Shown here one piece after another: positions 1 through 4,980 of a DNA stretch of 5,136 nt; position 1 is the first letter of the stretch, and every line of letters begins with the position of its first letter. Under the pieces are notes generated by a model that had not been told where the DNA came from, did not search any database, and saw nothing but the letters and a program-made list of their open reading frames with translations. The stretch comes from an archaeon (lineage in GTDB: Archaea > EX4484-52 > B79-G9): positions 1-5,136 of the forward strand of contig WSZW01000162.1 in the NCBI GenBank assembly GCA_013139905.1, given 5' to 3'. The position numbers and the translations under genes are program-made.

Positions 1-318
1 TATGATTTGAAACAAAAAGGCATGGATGATGCATACATCATATGGGAAATGGGTTCGTATGGTTCTCGTGATAGTGCTACGGCATTTAGACGACTTATTG
101 AATACCTTAGCAAAAATAAACATCCAGATGATTTACCAACAGAATTCTTCGGAATTGATACGACTTTTGAAGCTCAACAGCATGTGGCGATACAAGAACA
201 TGCATATGACCCATTAGAAGGTGTGTTGATGATTCCTGAAGAATCACACACGCATTTAGGTTCGGCTGCAAAAGATAAAGGTAAGCTTGCTGAATGGGCT
301 CGAGAACAATTCAGATAA
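1..318 (+). CDS. C-terminal part of an unidentified protein (5' end outside window)
   Basis: The frame is open from the first base of the window to a TAA at 316-318, so this is the last 105 residues of a longer protein. A TTG at position 7 could be read as a start but has no ribosome site, and nothing shows that it begins the gene. The visible part is soluble and acidic to neutral, with a well-conserved look: IIWEMGSYGSRDSATAF, then a helix, then FFGIDTTFEAQQH, and PEESHTHLGSAA close to the end. There is no membrane segment. The GSRDSATAF stretch faintly recalls sugar-isomerase (SIS) folds, but I do not recognise the family and assign no function. The next gene on the same strand starts 69 bases further on and encodes a sugar nucleotidyltransferase, so a role in sugar metabolism is possible but only by position. 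Certainty is high that it is coding, low for identity. Confidence 0.75.
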   Translation, partial: YDLKQKGMDDAYIIWEMGSYGSRDSATAFRRLIEYLSKNKHPDDLPTEFFGIDTTFEAQQHVAIQEHAYDPLEGVLMIPEESHTHLGSAAKDKGKLAEWAREQFR

Positions 319-320
319 CT

Positions 321-328
321 ATTTATAG
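321..328 (+). promoter_or_regulatory. possible TATA box of the sugar nucleotidyltransferase gene
   Basis: The sequence atttatag lies just after the stop codon of the preceding gene. An archaeal transcript would start about 26 bases on, near 350, which gives a leader of some 37 bases containing the ribosome site at 376-383. The region is AT-rich throughout, so this assignment is weak, and the gene may instead be co-transcribed with the one upstream. Confidence 0.3.
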
Positions 329-375
329 AACAATCATCATATAACGTAATACAAAATAATACTATTTTTAAAAAC

Positions 376-383
376 GAGGCGAT
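376..383 (+). promoter_or_regulatory. ribosome binding site that fixes an ATA start
   Basis: The sequence gaggcgat matches seven of eight bases of GAGGTGAT, the complement of the usual archaeal 16S rRNA 3' end. It is the best Shine-Dalgarno match I saw before any gene in the window. It ends four bases before ATA at 388-390, the normal distance for this extended motif, and so supports initiation there even though the codon is not ATG, GTG or TTG. Confidence 0.65.
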
Positions 384-387
384 ATAC

Positions 388-1119
388 ATAAAAGCAGTCA
401 TACTTGCAGGCGGAAAAGGCACACGGTTACGACCACTAACTTATGCGGTTCCAAAACCATTATTACCAATAAATCAAAGTCCAATACTAGAACATATTCT
501 TTTGCATTTAAAAAAACACGGAATTACGGACATCATAATTGCAATTGGTTATCTTGGATACCAGATAAAAAATTATTTTGGTGATGGGTCTGAGTGGGGT
601 GTGAATATTGAATATTCTGAAGAAAAAGAAGCACTTGGAACTGCCGGTTGTCTTGCGAAATTAAAAGATAAACTTAAAGGCGAATCATTTTTGCTTATGG
701 GCGGAGATAATCTTACTAATCTTGATATAACTAATTTTATTGAATACCATCTAAATAAAGACGGTATTGGCACAATTGCGCTTGTAGAAATTGATGTTCC
801 TGTTGAATACGGGGTCGTGGATTTAGAAGAAGACACCGCAATCAAACGATTTAGAGAAAAACCTACATTTAAATACCATGCAAGCACCATGCTTTATTGT
901 TTAAGTCCTGAAATTTTCGAGTTTATTGAAGAGGGAAAAGACTTTGCGAAAGATATATTCCCGTATCTATTGTCTCGCGGATATAAAATTTATGGATACA
1001 CATTCAAAGACTTGTGGATTGATGTAGGTCGAATTGATGATTATAATAAAGCAAATAATCATGTAGAATTGTGCAATTTTAAAATAGAAAAACAGATACC
1101 AGATATCAAAAATAATTAA
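388..1119 (+). CDS. sugar-1-phosphate nucleotidyltransferase (NDP-sugar pyrophosphorylase) with an ATA start
   Basis: This enzyme joins a sugar 1-phosphate to an NTP to give an NDP-sugar and pyrophosphate, in the cytoplasm, feeding glycan or lipid glycosylation. Counting ATA 388 as residue 1, the 243-residue protein has the nucleotide-binding signature LAGGKGTRLRPLT (6-18), the PKPLLPI lysine (K23), LGTAG (83-87), a GGDN metal-site aspartate (D107), EKP (157-159) and a WIDVG motif (210-214). All are typical of the single-domain family of about 230-250 residues. The usual NAGIY-like stretch is replaced by HASTMLY. The base and sugar cannot be told from sequence; mannose- or glucose-1-phosphate are the likely substrates. 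The first in-frame ATG, GTG or TTG is TTG at 502, which would remove the whole signature, and none exists between the upstream stop (318) and 388. ATA 388 gives exactly the family's usual MKAVILAGG beginning and sits behind a good ribosome site. Family assignment is firm; the start is inferred. Confidence 0.92.
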   Translation: MKAVILAGGKGTRLRPLTYAVPKPLLPINQSPILEHILLHLKKHGITDIIIAIGYLGYQIKNYFGDGSEWGVNIEYSEEKEALGTAGCLAKLKDKLKGESFLLMGGDNLTNLDITNFIEYHLNKDGIGTIALVEIDVPVEYGVVDLEEDTAIKRFREKPTFKYHASTMLYCLSPEIFEFIEEGKDFAKDIFPYLLSRGYKIYGYTFKDLWIDVGRIDDYNKANNHVELCNFKIEKQIPDIKNN

Positions 1120-1141
1120 ATTTATTGATTTTTAAGGCAAT

Positions 1142-1151
1142 TATTAAAAAG
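1142..1151 (+). promoter_or_regulatory. possible TATA box of the zinc ribbon gene
   Basis: The sequence tattaaaaag, placed about 26 bases before 1173, would start a transcript just ahead of the GTGAT ribosome motif at 1174-1178. The stretch between the two genes (1120-1183) holds nothing else I can name except T-rich sequence at 1121-1133, which may end the upstream transcript. Confidence 0.3.
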
Positions 1152-1183
1152 TTATTGAGACAAGGATTATATTGTGATATTTT

Positions 1184-1378
1184 ATGGAATTTGAATCAGA
1201 AACACTTTTGGAAAAAATAATGAAAAACAAGACAATTAAATGCCCGGATTGCGGTTCATCTAATATGAAACATATGCCTCATTTAAACATGTATGGCGGC
1301 TATGTGTGCTCGGGATGCAGTAAGATTTGGGCTGAAAGTGATCCTAAAATTAAAGAGCAAAAAAAACGTGGATTTTGA
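1184..1378 (+). CDS. small zinc ribbon protein
   Basis: This is a 64-residue protein with two CxxC knuckles: CPDC at residues 20-23 and CSGC at 42-45, separated by 18 residues. That spacing is typical of a zinc ribbon that binds one zinc ion. Histidines at 30 and 33 lie in the loop. The tail is basic (KEQKKRGF), which would suit binding to nucleic acid or to a larger complex; stand-alone ribbons of this kind are common in archaea as transcription or ribosome-linked proteins, but no specific partner can be read here. The ATG at 1184 is preferred because GTGAT (1174-1178), part of the archaeal ribosome site, lies five bases before it. An internal ATG at 1220 would give a 52-residue form beginning MKNKTIKCPDC and still hold both knuckles. 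The gene ends two bases before the 3' end of the opposing gene. Confidence 0.8.
   Translation: MEFESETLLEKIMKNKTIKCPDCGSSNMKHMPHLNMYGGYVCSGCSKIWAESDPKIKEQKKRGF
1359..1366 (-). terminator. possible T-run terminator of the phosphoribosyltransferase-like gene
   Basis: On the minus strand this is a run of eight T residues, 15 bases beyond the stop codon of the gene ending at 1381. Archaeal RNA polymerase commonly stops at such runs. It lies within the 3' end of the opposing zinc ribbon gene, where it encodes lysines, so the run may be only incidental. Confidence 0.35.
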
Positions 1379-1380
1379 TA

Positions 1381-1890
1381 TTAAATATATTTCTTAATTT
1401 CTATTACGGCAGGAATTTCTTCGATATACCTATGAGTTATTTTTTCTAAATCTAATGATTCATATGCTTTTTTTGAAAGCCAGATTATTCGCTCTTTGTC
1501 TGAAAGCTTAGTTGTAAAGGCTTTTAAATCCGCATTAACTGTAGAATCAAAAAGCACAGCATACTTAAATGAACTTCCATATGCCATTTGATTTAATTTT
1601 TCGCCTAATTTTCCTGTAACTGTGCGCAAATCTAAAGCATATATTGTTTTTTCTTTGTTTTTTGTCAATATGTTTTTAAATTTTAGGGTATCAGTCTTTT
1701 TTTTAGAACTTATGTCGCAGGTGTTTTCAATAAAATCAATATACGACTTATCCGTTTTATCGTAATAATTTACAAGAATATGATATATCACAGCACCGTC
1801 AAGACCGATAGGTATAATAATGTCATTTGGATTTATTTCTTTGTTAAGTATTTTTATTCCTTCGGCGATTTTTTTGTATGTCTCTTGCAT
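1381..1890 (-). CDS. phosphoribosyltransferase-like protein with degenerate motifs
   Basis: The 169-residue soluble protein follows the layout of type I phosphoribosyltransferases. An early strand-loop DIIIPIGLDGAVIYHIL (23-39) corresponds to the family's first-loop element, usually of the SRGG-A-L type. A central strand-loop TIYALDLRTVTGKLGEKL (82-99) sits where the PRPP-binding motif (hydrophobic strand, two acids, then T-TGGT) belongs, followed by a strand at 109-115 (KYAVLFD) and RIIWLS near the end. The PRPP motif is weak: only one aspartate (D87), then L, and a single G after the last T. So the fold is a fair inference, while the activity is doubtful. It could be a divergent purine-type enzyme or a non-catalytic relative. 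No ribosome site precedes the ATG; a TATA box 26 bases upstream suggests a leaderless mRNA. An alternative is that the likeness is coincidental and the protein is a lineage-specific orphan. Confidence 0.72.
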   Translation of the reverse strand: MQETYKKIAEGIKILNKEINPNDIIIPIGLDGAVIYHILVNYYDKTDKSYIDFIENTCDISSKKKTDTLKFKNILTKNKEKTIYALDLRTVTGKLGEKLNQMAYGSSFKYAVLFDSTVNADLKAFTTKLSDKERIIWLSKKAYESLDLEKITHRYIEEIPAVIEIKKYI

Positions 1891-1911
1891 GAATAATTTT
1901 AAATATAAGGA

Positions 1912-1920
1912 TTTTTATAT
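1912..1920 (-). promoter_or_regulatory. TATA box of the phosphoribosyltransferase-like gene
   Basis: Read on the minus strand this is ATATAAAAA. Its centre lies 26 bases upstream of the ATG at 1890, so transcription should begin at or next to the start codon. With no Shine-Dalgarno motif in between, this points to a leaderless transcript, a common arrangement in archaea. Confidence 0.5.
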
Positions 1921-1930
1921 CTATTTGAGA

Positions 1931-2125
1931 CTAGTTATAATACAAGTCAGTGAAATTCTTGAATATTTTCTCGCCAACTGCGCCCATTTTTTCGGGATGG
2001 AACTGAAGGCCGAAAATGGGTCATGTTTTATGAAATATTGCTTCTGATTTTGTCTTTTTTGATGTGGCTACAATTTCAAGTACATCCGGTAAATTTTTTA
2101 TATATCTTTCATGATGCTCATAAAC
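1931..2125 (-). pseudogene. remnant of a class I glutamine amidotransferase, C-terminal third, with in-frame TGA
   Basis: Read on the minus strand, this gap between genes translates to VYEHHERYIKNL and PDVLEIVATSKKT, then SEAIFHKT, a TGA (2021-2023), PIFGLQFHPEKMG, VGEKIFKNFTDLYYN and TAG (1931-1933), all in one frame. The pattern is the end of a class I glutamine amidotransferase domain of the GMP-synthase-subunit or PabA/TrpG type: FHPE (1991-2002) carries the catalytic His and Glu, and a GEKIFKNF helix closes the domain. The TGA falls between HKT and PIFG, where relatives often carry arginine, so one CGA-to-TGA change would explain it. The N-terminal part, including the nucleophile cysteine, is absent. 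The frame opens only at a TAA (2159-2161) within orc1/cdc6, whose last two codons and stop overlap the remnant in another frame. About 65 codons remain of a domain of roughly 185. The family call is good, the exact member uncertain; no activity is possible. Confidence 0.8.
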
Positions 2126-3137
2126 TATAATTTCGCCAACGTACGTCGCCGTCGGCTTTTACGAGACGCAAGGTTACTAATTGAGTCATATATTTTCGGT
2201 ATGTGCGCTCAGATATTGGTGTTGTTGTGATTGTTTTATATTCGGCAAAAAGGTCTGTTGAGGTTATGTTTTCTTTTTTCCCGATTAAATTATAGAGTAT
2301 TTTATGCTCTTTTGTAAGTGTTCCTAGAATTTGGCTTGTTTTTAGATGCAGGGCGTCTTTTTTTGCTTTTATGATATGTTCCTTGTCAATTATTTTTTTG
2401 CTTTCGTCTTCTGCGAAAAGGGCTGCTTTTCTTAATATTTCAATACCCACACGTGCATCGCCATCAGCATTTAGTGCTGCGATTTTTATTAGCGGGTCAG
2501 TTATTGCTCCGACCATAAATGCGTGGTCGCATCTATCTTTTAGAATGTCGAACATTTCATTTACTGTATATCCTTTAAATTCAACGGTCTCTAGAGACAA
2601 TGAACTTTTGATGCGTTGATCTACGTCAATTAGTGCGAACTCATCATTTGAAATTAAAACTAAACCGTAACCGCTTCTTGTAAAATCATAAAGAATGTCA
2701 TAATCCTGTATTCTATCTACTTCATCTAGCGCAAGAATCATTTTTTTATCATAACGGCTAAGGTAGGCATTTAAATCTTCTAATAATTCTTTTGTTTGTT
2801 TTTTTGGATTTGTAAATATCTTTAAATCGGATACTATTTTAGAAACAATTGCGTGCGGGGTTGTATTTTGCCAACAATTAACGTAAACTGTTTTTACATT
2901 ATCGGTTGTATCTTCTAATTCTTCAAACATCCAGGTTAAAAGGGATGTTTTTCCAACACCGGTGGAGCCGAATAAAAATACGTTTCTAGGGGTTCTACCG
3001 GCAACTACAGGTTTTAAACAAGAAGCCAGATACTGCATTTGACCTTCCCGATGCAATAGATTCTGAGGCATAAACTTTTCAGTAAGTGGTATTTCATTTC
3101 GTATAATTGTCGCGTCCAAATCAAACATTCCAGCCAT
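2118..3137 (-). CDS. Orc1/Cdc6-family replication initiator AAA+ ATPase
   Basis: Archaeal Orc1/Cdc6 proteins bind origin DNA and help load the MCM helicase. With the start chosen here the protein has 339 residues, slightly short for a family of about 350-420. After LLHREGQ (27-33) come Walker A GSTGVGKTS (57-65, K63), Walker B LALDEVD (136-141, acids D138 and E139), sensor 1 LISND (N164), and sensor 2 GDARVG (R229), followed by a winged-helix domain from about 268 to the end. The ATPase site looks intact. Three in-frame ATGs exist (3143, 3137, 3128) as well as a TTG at 3173. ATG 3137 lies about 27 bases from a TATA-like element and would be leaderless; no ribosome site is seen for any of them. 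The last codons overlap an amidotransferase remnant, so the C-terminal tail may have been reshaped by a deletion. No origin repeats are visible next to it, so this may be a paralogue not tied to a local origin. Confidence 0.93.
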   Translation of the reverse strand: MAGMFDLDATIIRNEIPLTEKFMPQNLLHREGQMQYLASCLKPVVAGRTPRNVFLFGSTGVGKTSLLTWMFEELEDTTDNVKTVYVNCWQNTTPHAIVSKIVSDLKIFTNPKKQTKELLEDLNAYLSRYDKKMILALDEVDRIQDYDILYDFTRSGYGLVLISNDEFALIDVDQRIKSSLSLETVEFKGYTVNEMFDILKDRCDHAFMVGAITDPLIKIAALNADGDARVGIEILRKAALFAEDESKKIIDKEHIIKAKKDALHLKTSQILGTLTKEHKILYNLIGKKENITSTDLFAEYKTITTTPISERTYRKYMTQLVTLRLVKADGDVRWRNYSL

Positions 3138-3159
3138 AAACATTATATACGAGTGCAAC

Positions 3160-3169
3160 CTATAAAAAA
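3160..3169. promoter_or_regulatory. shared TATA-like element between orc1/cdc6 and the divergent membrane protein gene
   Basis: On the plus strand this is ctataaaaaa; on the minus strand it reads as a TTTATAG-type box. The centre is about 27 bases from ATG 3137 (orc1/cdc6, minus) and about 30 bases from ATG 3196 (plus). Both genes could therefore be transcribed in opposite directions from the same 58-base gap with very short or no leaders. Only one such element is visible, so a two-way role is inferred. Confidence 0.4.
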
Positions 3170-3195
3170 GCAAGTTAAATATTTGTTGAATTATT

Positions 3196-4110
3196 ATGAT
3201 TGAAAATCAAATTAGAACATGGATAGAAGAACAATTGTCTTTAGGCGAAGAACCGGAAATATTAAGACAAACGCTTTTGGAACTTGATATTGATGAAAAC
3301 GAGGTAATGGCACTCATACCCAAAAATACAGTCAAACAAGAAAAACAGAATAATGACTTAAAAACAGAACAAGAAAAAGTTATGAAACAAATTATTCCGG
3401 AATTAACAAGTCCTCCGAAACCTAAAAAAATAAGATATGATAAACCAGAGAAAAAAATCTCAGAATTACCAGAACCACCGACACCAAATCAAAAAACTAA
3501 TGTGCCAATCACACAAACAAAATCTGAAGTAGAGAATAAAGACATAATTAAACAAAAAGCAAATGATGTAACTTCAAAAGACAAAAAGATAGGACCTGCT
3601 AAATTGAAAATGATTCCATTGCATGCACAACACGGCATTAATTCAAAAACACAAACGTTTGATAATTCGGATTCTACAAGGCATAAAAACTTTTTTGGCA
3701 AAGTTTCTTCAGCAATTATTAATATTTTTCATAAAAATAAAAAAACAGATAAAATTGATAATATAAAGGCACAAACAAAACCAATTAAATTAAAAATACC
3801 AGAAGCACCAAAAATACAAAACAATCCAGAAACAATTAAAAACAATGAAAAAATACCAATCCAAGATACACCAAAACAAAATAAAACAAAATTTGGTTAT
3901 TTTGTCATGCAAATGGCATTAGCATTGATTGTATTTTTACTTCAAATAGTTAATATCATATTATCTACAATAATTAAAATTTTTAATTTTTTAAAGAAAT
4001 TTTTTAGAACAAAAGCATCAATCATAGGATTAGTGTTGATAGTTATTATTTACATTGCTATGATGATACTTAACAAATATGCAGAATCAAAAGTTTCAGG
4101 ACTTATTTAA
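3196..4110 (+). CDS. membrane protein with N-terminal helical module, disordered linker and two C-terminal membrane segments
   Basis: The 304-residue protein has three parts. Residues 1-42 form a short helical module (WIEEQLSLGEEPEILRQ, then LLELDIDENEVMALI). It has the form seen in many archaeal membrane proteins: a basic or acidic helix, G, and then a helix ending in E-x-V/I. Residues about 43-232 are lysine-, threonine-, proline- and asparagine-rich, with repeated KPKK, PEPP and KNNEK-like stretches and no predicted fold. Two hydrophobic segments follow, about 235-262 and 275-293, with a basic turn between them (KKFFRTK). There is no signal peptide, so the long N-terminal part probably faces the cytoplasm as a tethered arm and the segments form a hairpin. 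I recognise no enzyme motif and assign no function. Codon use is strongly AT-rich, in keeping with low-complexity sequence. ATG 3196 has no ribosome site and is probably near-leaderless. Confidence 0.82.
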   Translation: MIENQIRTWIEEQLSLGEEPEILRQTLLELDIDENEVMALIPKNTVKQEKQNNDLKTEQEKVMKQIIPELTSPPKPKKIRYDKPEKKISELPEPPTPNQKTNVPITQTKSEVENKDIIKQKANDVTSKDKKIGPAKLKMIPLHAQHGINSKTQTFDNSDSTRHKNFFGKVSSAIINIFHKNKKTDKIDNIKAQTKPIKLKIPEAPKIQNNPETIKNNEKIPIQDTPKQNKTKFGYFVMQMALALIVFLLQIVNIILSTIIKIFNFLKKFFRTKASIIGLVLIVIIYIAMMILNKYAESKVSGLI

Positions 4111-4133
4111 AAAAATAAACTTAAAATAAAAAA
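4109..4133 (-). terminator. T-rich terminator of the initiator tRNA gene
   Basis: On the minus strand, starting four bases after the tRNA 3' end, there is a run of six T residues (4128-4133), further T-rich sequence, and a run of seven (4109-4115). Repeated T-runs of this kind end transcription by archaeal RNA polymerase. The distal run overlaps the stop codon of the convergent membrane protein gene. Confidence 0.6.
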
Positions 4134-4136
4134 CAT

Positions 4137-4210
4137 AGCGAGGGGTGGATTTGAACCACCGACCTTTGGGTTATGAGCCCAACGAGCACTCCAGGCTGCT
4201 CTACCTCGCT
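4137..4210 (-). tRNA. initiator tRNA-Met (anticodon CAT)
   Basis: The 74-base gene folds into a complete cloverleaf on the minus strand. It has an acceptor stem AGCGAGG with CCTCGCT, a D stem GAGC with GCTC, an anticodon stem TTGGG with CCCAA around the loop CTCATAA, and a T arm GGTGG, TTCAAAT, CCACC. The anticodon is CAT. Two marks identify it as the initiator rather than elongator Met or the AUA-reading Ile tRNA: the A1-T72 pair typical of archaeal and eukaryotic initiators, and the three G-C pairs at 29-31/39-41 (GGG, CCC) that guide it to the ribosomal P site. CCA is not encoded and must be added by the tRNA nucleotidyltransferase. No intron is present. It is a single-gene unit between a convergent protein gene and divergent rnhB. 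Confidence 0.97.
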
Positions 4211-4246
4211 TTCAACAAGAATTAATGATATTCTTTATTGTAGTGA

Positions 4247-4256
4247 TTTTATAAAA
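4247..4256 (-). promoter_or_regulatory. TATA box of the initiator tRNA gene
   Basis: The palindromic TTTTATAAAA is centred 41 bases before the first base of the tRNA (4210). A start about 26 bases downstream, near 4225, leaves a 5' leader of some 15 bases for RNase P to remove. It is the clearest TATA element on this side of the gap between the tRNA and rnhB. Confidence 0.55.
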
Positions 4257-4282
4257 CTACTGTATATTAAAAAAATTTAAAC

Positions 4283-4292
4283 TTATATATAA
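4283..4292 (+). promoter_or_regulatory. TATA box of rnhB
   Basis: The sequence ttatatataa, preceded by an A-rich stretch that may serve as the TFB element, is centred 26 bases before about 4314. This start would give a leader of about 11 bases carrying the GTGAT motif (4317-4321). Its position, well separated from the tRNA promoter, fits two divergent units. Confidence 0.55.
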
Positions 4293-4316
4293 GGCAACAC
4301 ATAATGATTCTTTAAC

Positions 4317-4321
4317 GTGAT
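4317..4321 (+). promoter_or_regulatory. short ribosome binding motif of rnhB
   Basis: GTGAT, the 3' half of the archaeal GGAGGTGAT site, ends three bases before ATG 4325. The same five bases precede the zinc ribbon gene at 1174-1178, and a longer variant precedes the ATA start at 388. Confidence 0.45.
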
Positions 4322-4324
4322 AAT

Positions 4325-4975
4325 ATGATTGGAATAGATGAAGCTGGAAGAGGTCCTGTGATTGGTCCTATGGTTGTTGCAGGAGTACAATTAGATGCTG
4401 ATGCAGAATCAAAATTAAAAGCTATGGGTGTTCGCGATTCTAAAATGATTGCGCCTAAAAAACGAGAAATGCTGGCTGAAGAAATACGCAAAATTGCGGA
4501 CGGTGTCGAAGTTGTTGTAATTACGGCAAAAGAGATTGACGCACAAATGAAAGTTATGACATTAAATCAAATTGAGCTTAATGCGATGGTTAAAATAATG
4601 AATACTTTTGGAGATACGGCAATATTTCTTGATTTGCCGTCAAACGGTCCTGGATTTATGCGAGAACTTAATTATCAACTAAGTGTTCCAGGCGCAAATG
4701 TTGTTGCAGAACACAAGGCAGATGACAAATTTATTGTTGTTGGTGCAGCATCTATTATTGCTAAAACAACACGCGATAGACTAGTGCGTGAGATTGAAGA
4801 AAAATACGGGATTTTGGGATCCGGATATCCTGCGGACGTTAGAACTACTGATTTTCTTAAAAAATATTTAAAAGAACATGGCGAATTTCCGGATTTTGTG
4901 CGGCATTCTTGGTCTACAACACAACGATTATTAAATCAAACAAAACAGAAAGGGATTTTCTCGTATAAAAAATAA
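4325..4975 (+). CDS. rnhB: ribonuclease HII
   Basis: RNase HII cuts the RNA strand of RNA-DNA hybrids and nicks 5' of single ribonucleotides in DNA, starting their removal and helping to clear primers. The 216-residue protein has the usual archaeal length. It opens with GIDEAGRGPVIGP, giving catalytic D5 and E6 and the GRG substrate loop, followed by RDSK (37-40), the third acid in FLDLP (D103), and AEHKADD (128-134), whose D133 is the fourth. Then comes the strongly conserved AASIIAKTTRDR (141-152). All four metal-binding acids are present, so the enzyme should be active. The start is at the usual place, four residues before D5, with GTGAT upstream. It has its own promoter, diverges from the initiator tRNA and ends five bases before the 3' end of an opposing gene. 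Nothing is unusual beyond FLDLPSNGP, where many relatives have a more polar stretch after the aspartate. Confidence 0.97.
   Translation: MIGIDEAGRGPVIGPMVVAGVQLDADAESKLKAMGVRDSKMIAPKKREMLAEEIRKIADGVEVVVITAKEIDAQMKVMTLNQIELNAMVKIMNTFGDTAIFLDLPSNGPGFMRELNYQLSVPGANVVAEHKADDKFIVVGAASIIAKTTRDRLVREIEEKYGILGSGYPADVRTTDFLKKYLKEHGEFPDFVRHSWSTTQRLLNQTKQKGIFSYKK
4967..4972 (-). terminator. possible T-run terminator of the right-edge gene
   Basis: On the minus strand a run of six T residues lies eight bases after the stop codon of the gene ending at 4981. It falls within the last lysine codons of rnhB, so coding may account for it. Confidence 0.3.
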
Positions 4976-4980
4976 TTTAT

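Noticed and set aside
316..390. Readthrough of TAA 316 to fuse the left-edge gene with the nucleotidyltransferase
   Set aside because: The two are in the same frame with no other stop between, so it is formally possible, but a strong ribosome site directly before ATA 388 and the family's normal N-terminus explain the layout better.
573..890. Minus-strand open frame of 105 codons
   Set aside because: It is antisense to the conserved body of the nucleotidyltransferase and arises from its codon use.
502..1119. Nucleotidyltransferase starting at TTG 502
   Set aside because: This would drop the nucleotide-binding signature and the PKP lysine, which are encoded in frame at 403-471.
1820..2047. 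Plus-strand open frame of 75 codons
   Set aside because: It runs antisense across the start of the phosphoribosyltransferase-like gene and the amidotransferase remnant, has no ribosome site, and its residues show no protein-like pattern.
3138..3195. Replication origin next to orc1/cdc6
   Set aside because: The gap is only 58 bases and shows no paired origin-recognition-box repeats or unwinding element beyond ordinary AT-richness; the gap at 1891-2117 is explained by the amidotransferase remnant.
3430..3870. Repeat array in the Lys/Pro-rich linker
   Set aside because: The DNA is low in complexity but has no regular period or direct repeats of useful length; composition explains it.
4137..4210. 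Elongator tRNA-Met or AUA-reading tRNA-Ile
   Set aside because: The A1-T72 pair and three G-C pairs in the anticodon stem mark the archaeal initiator.
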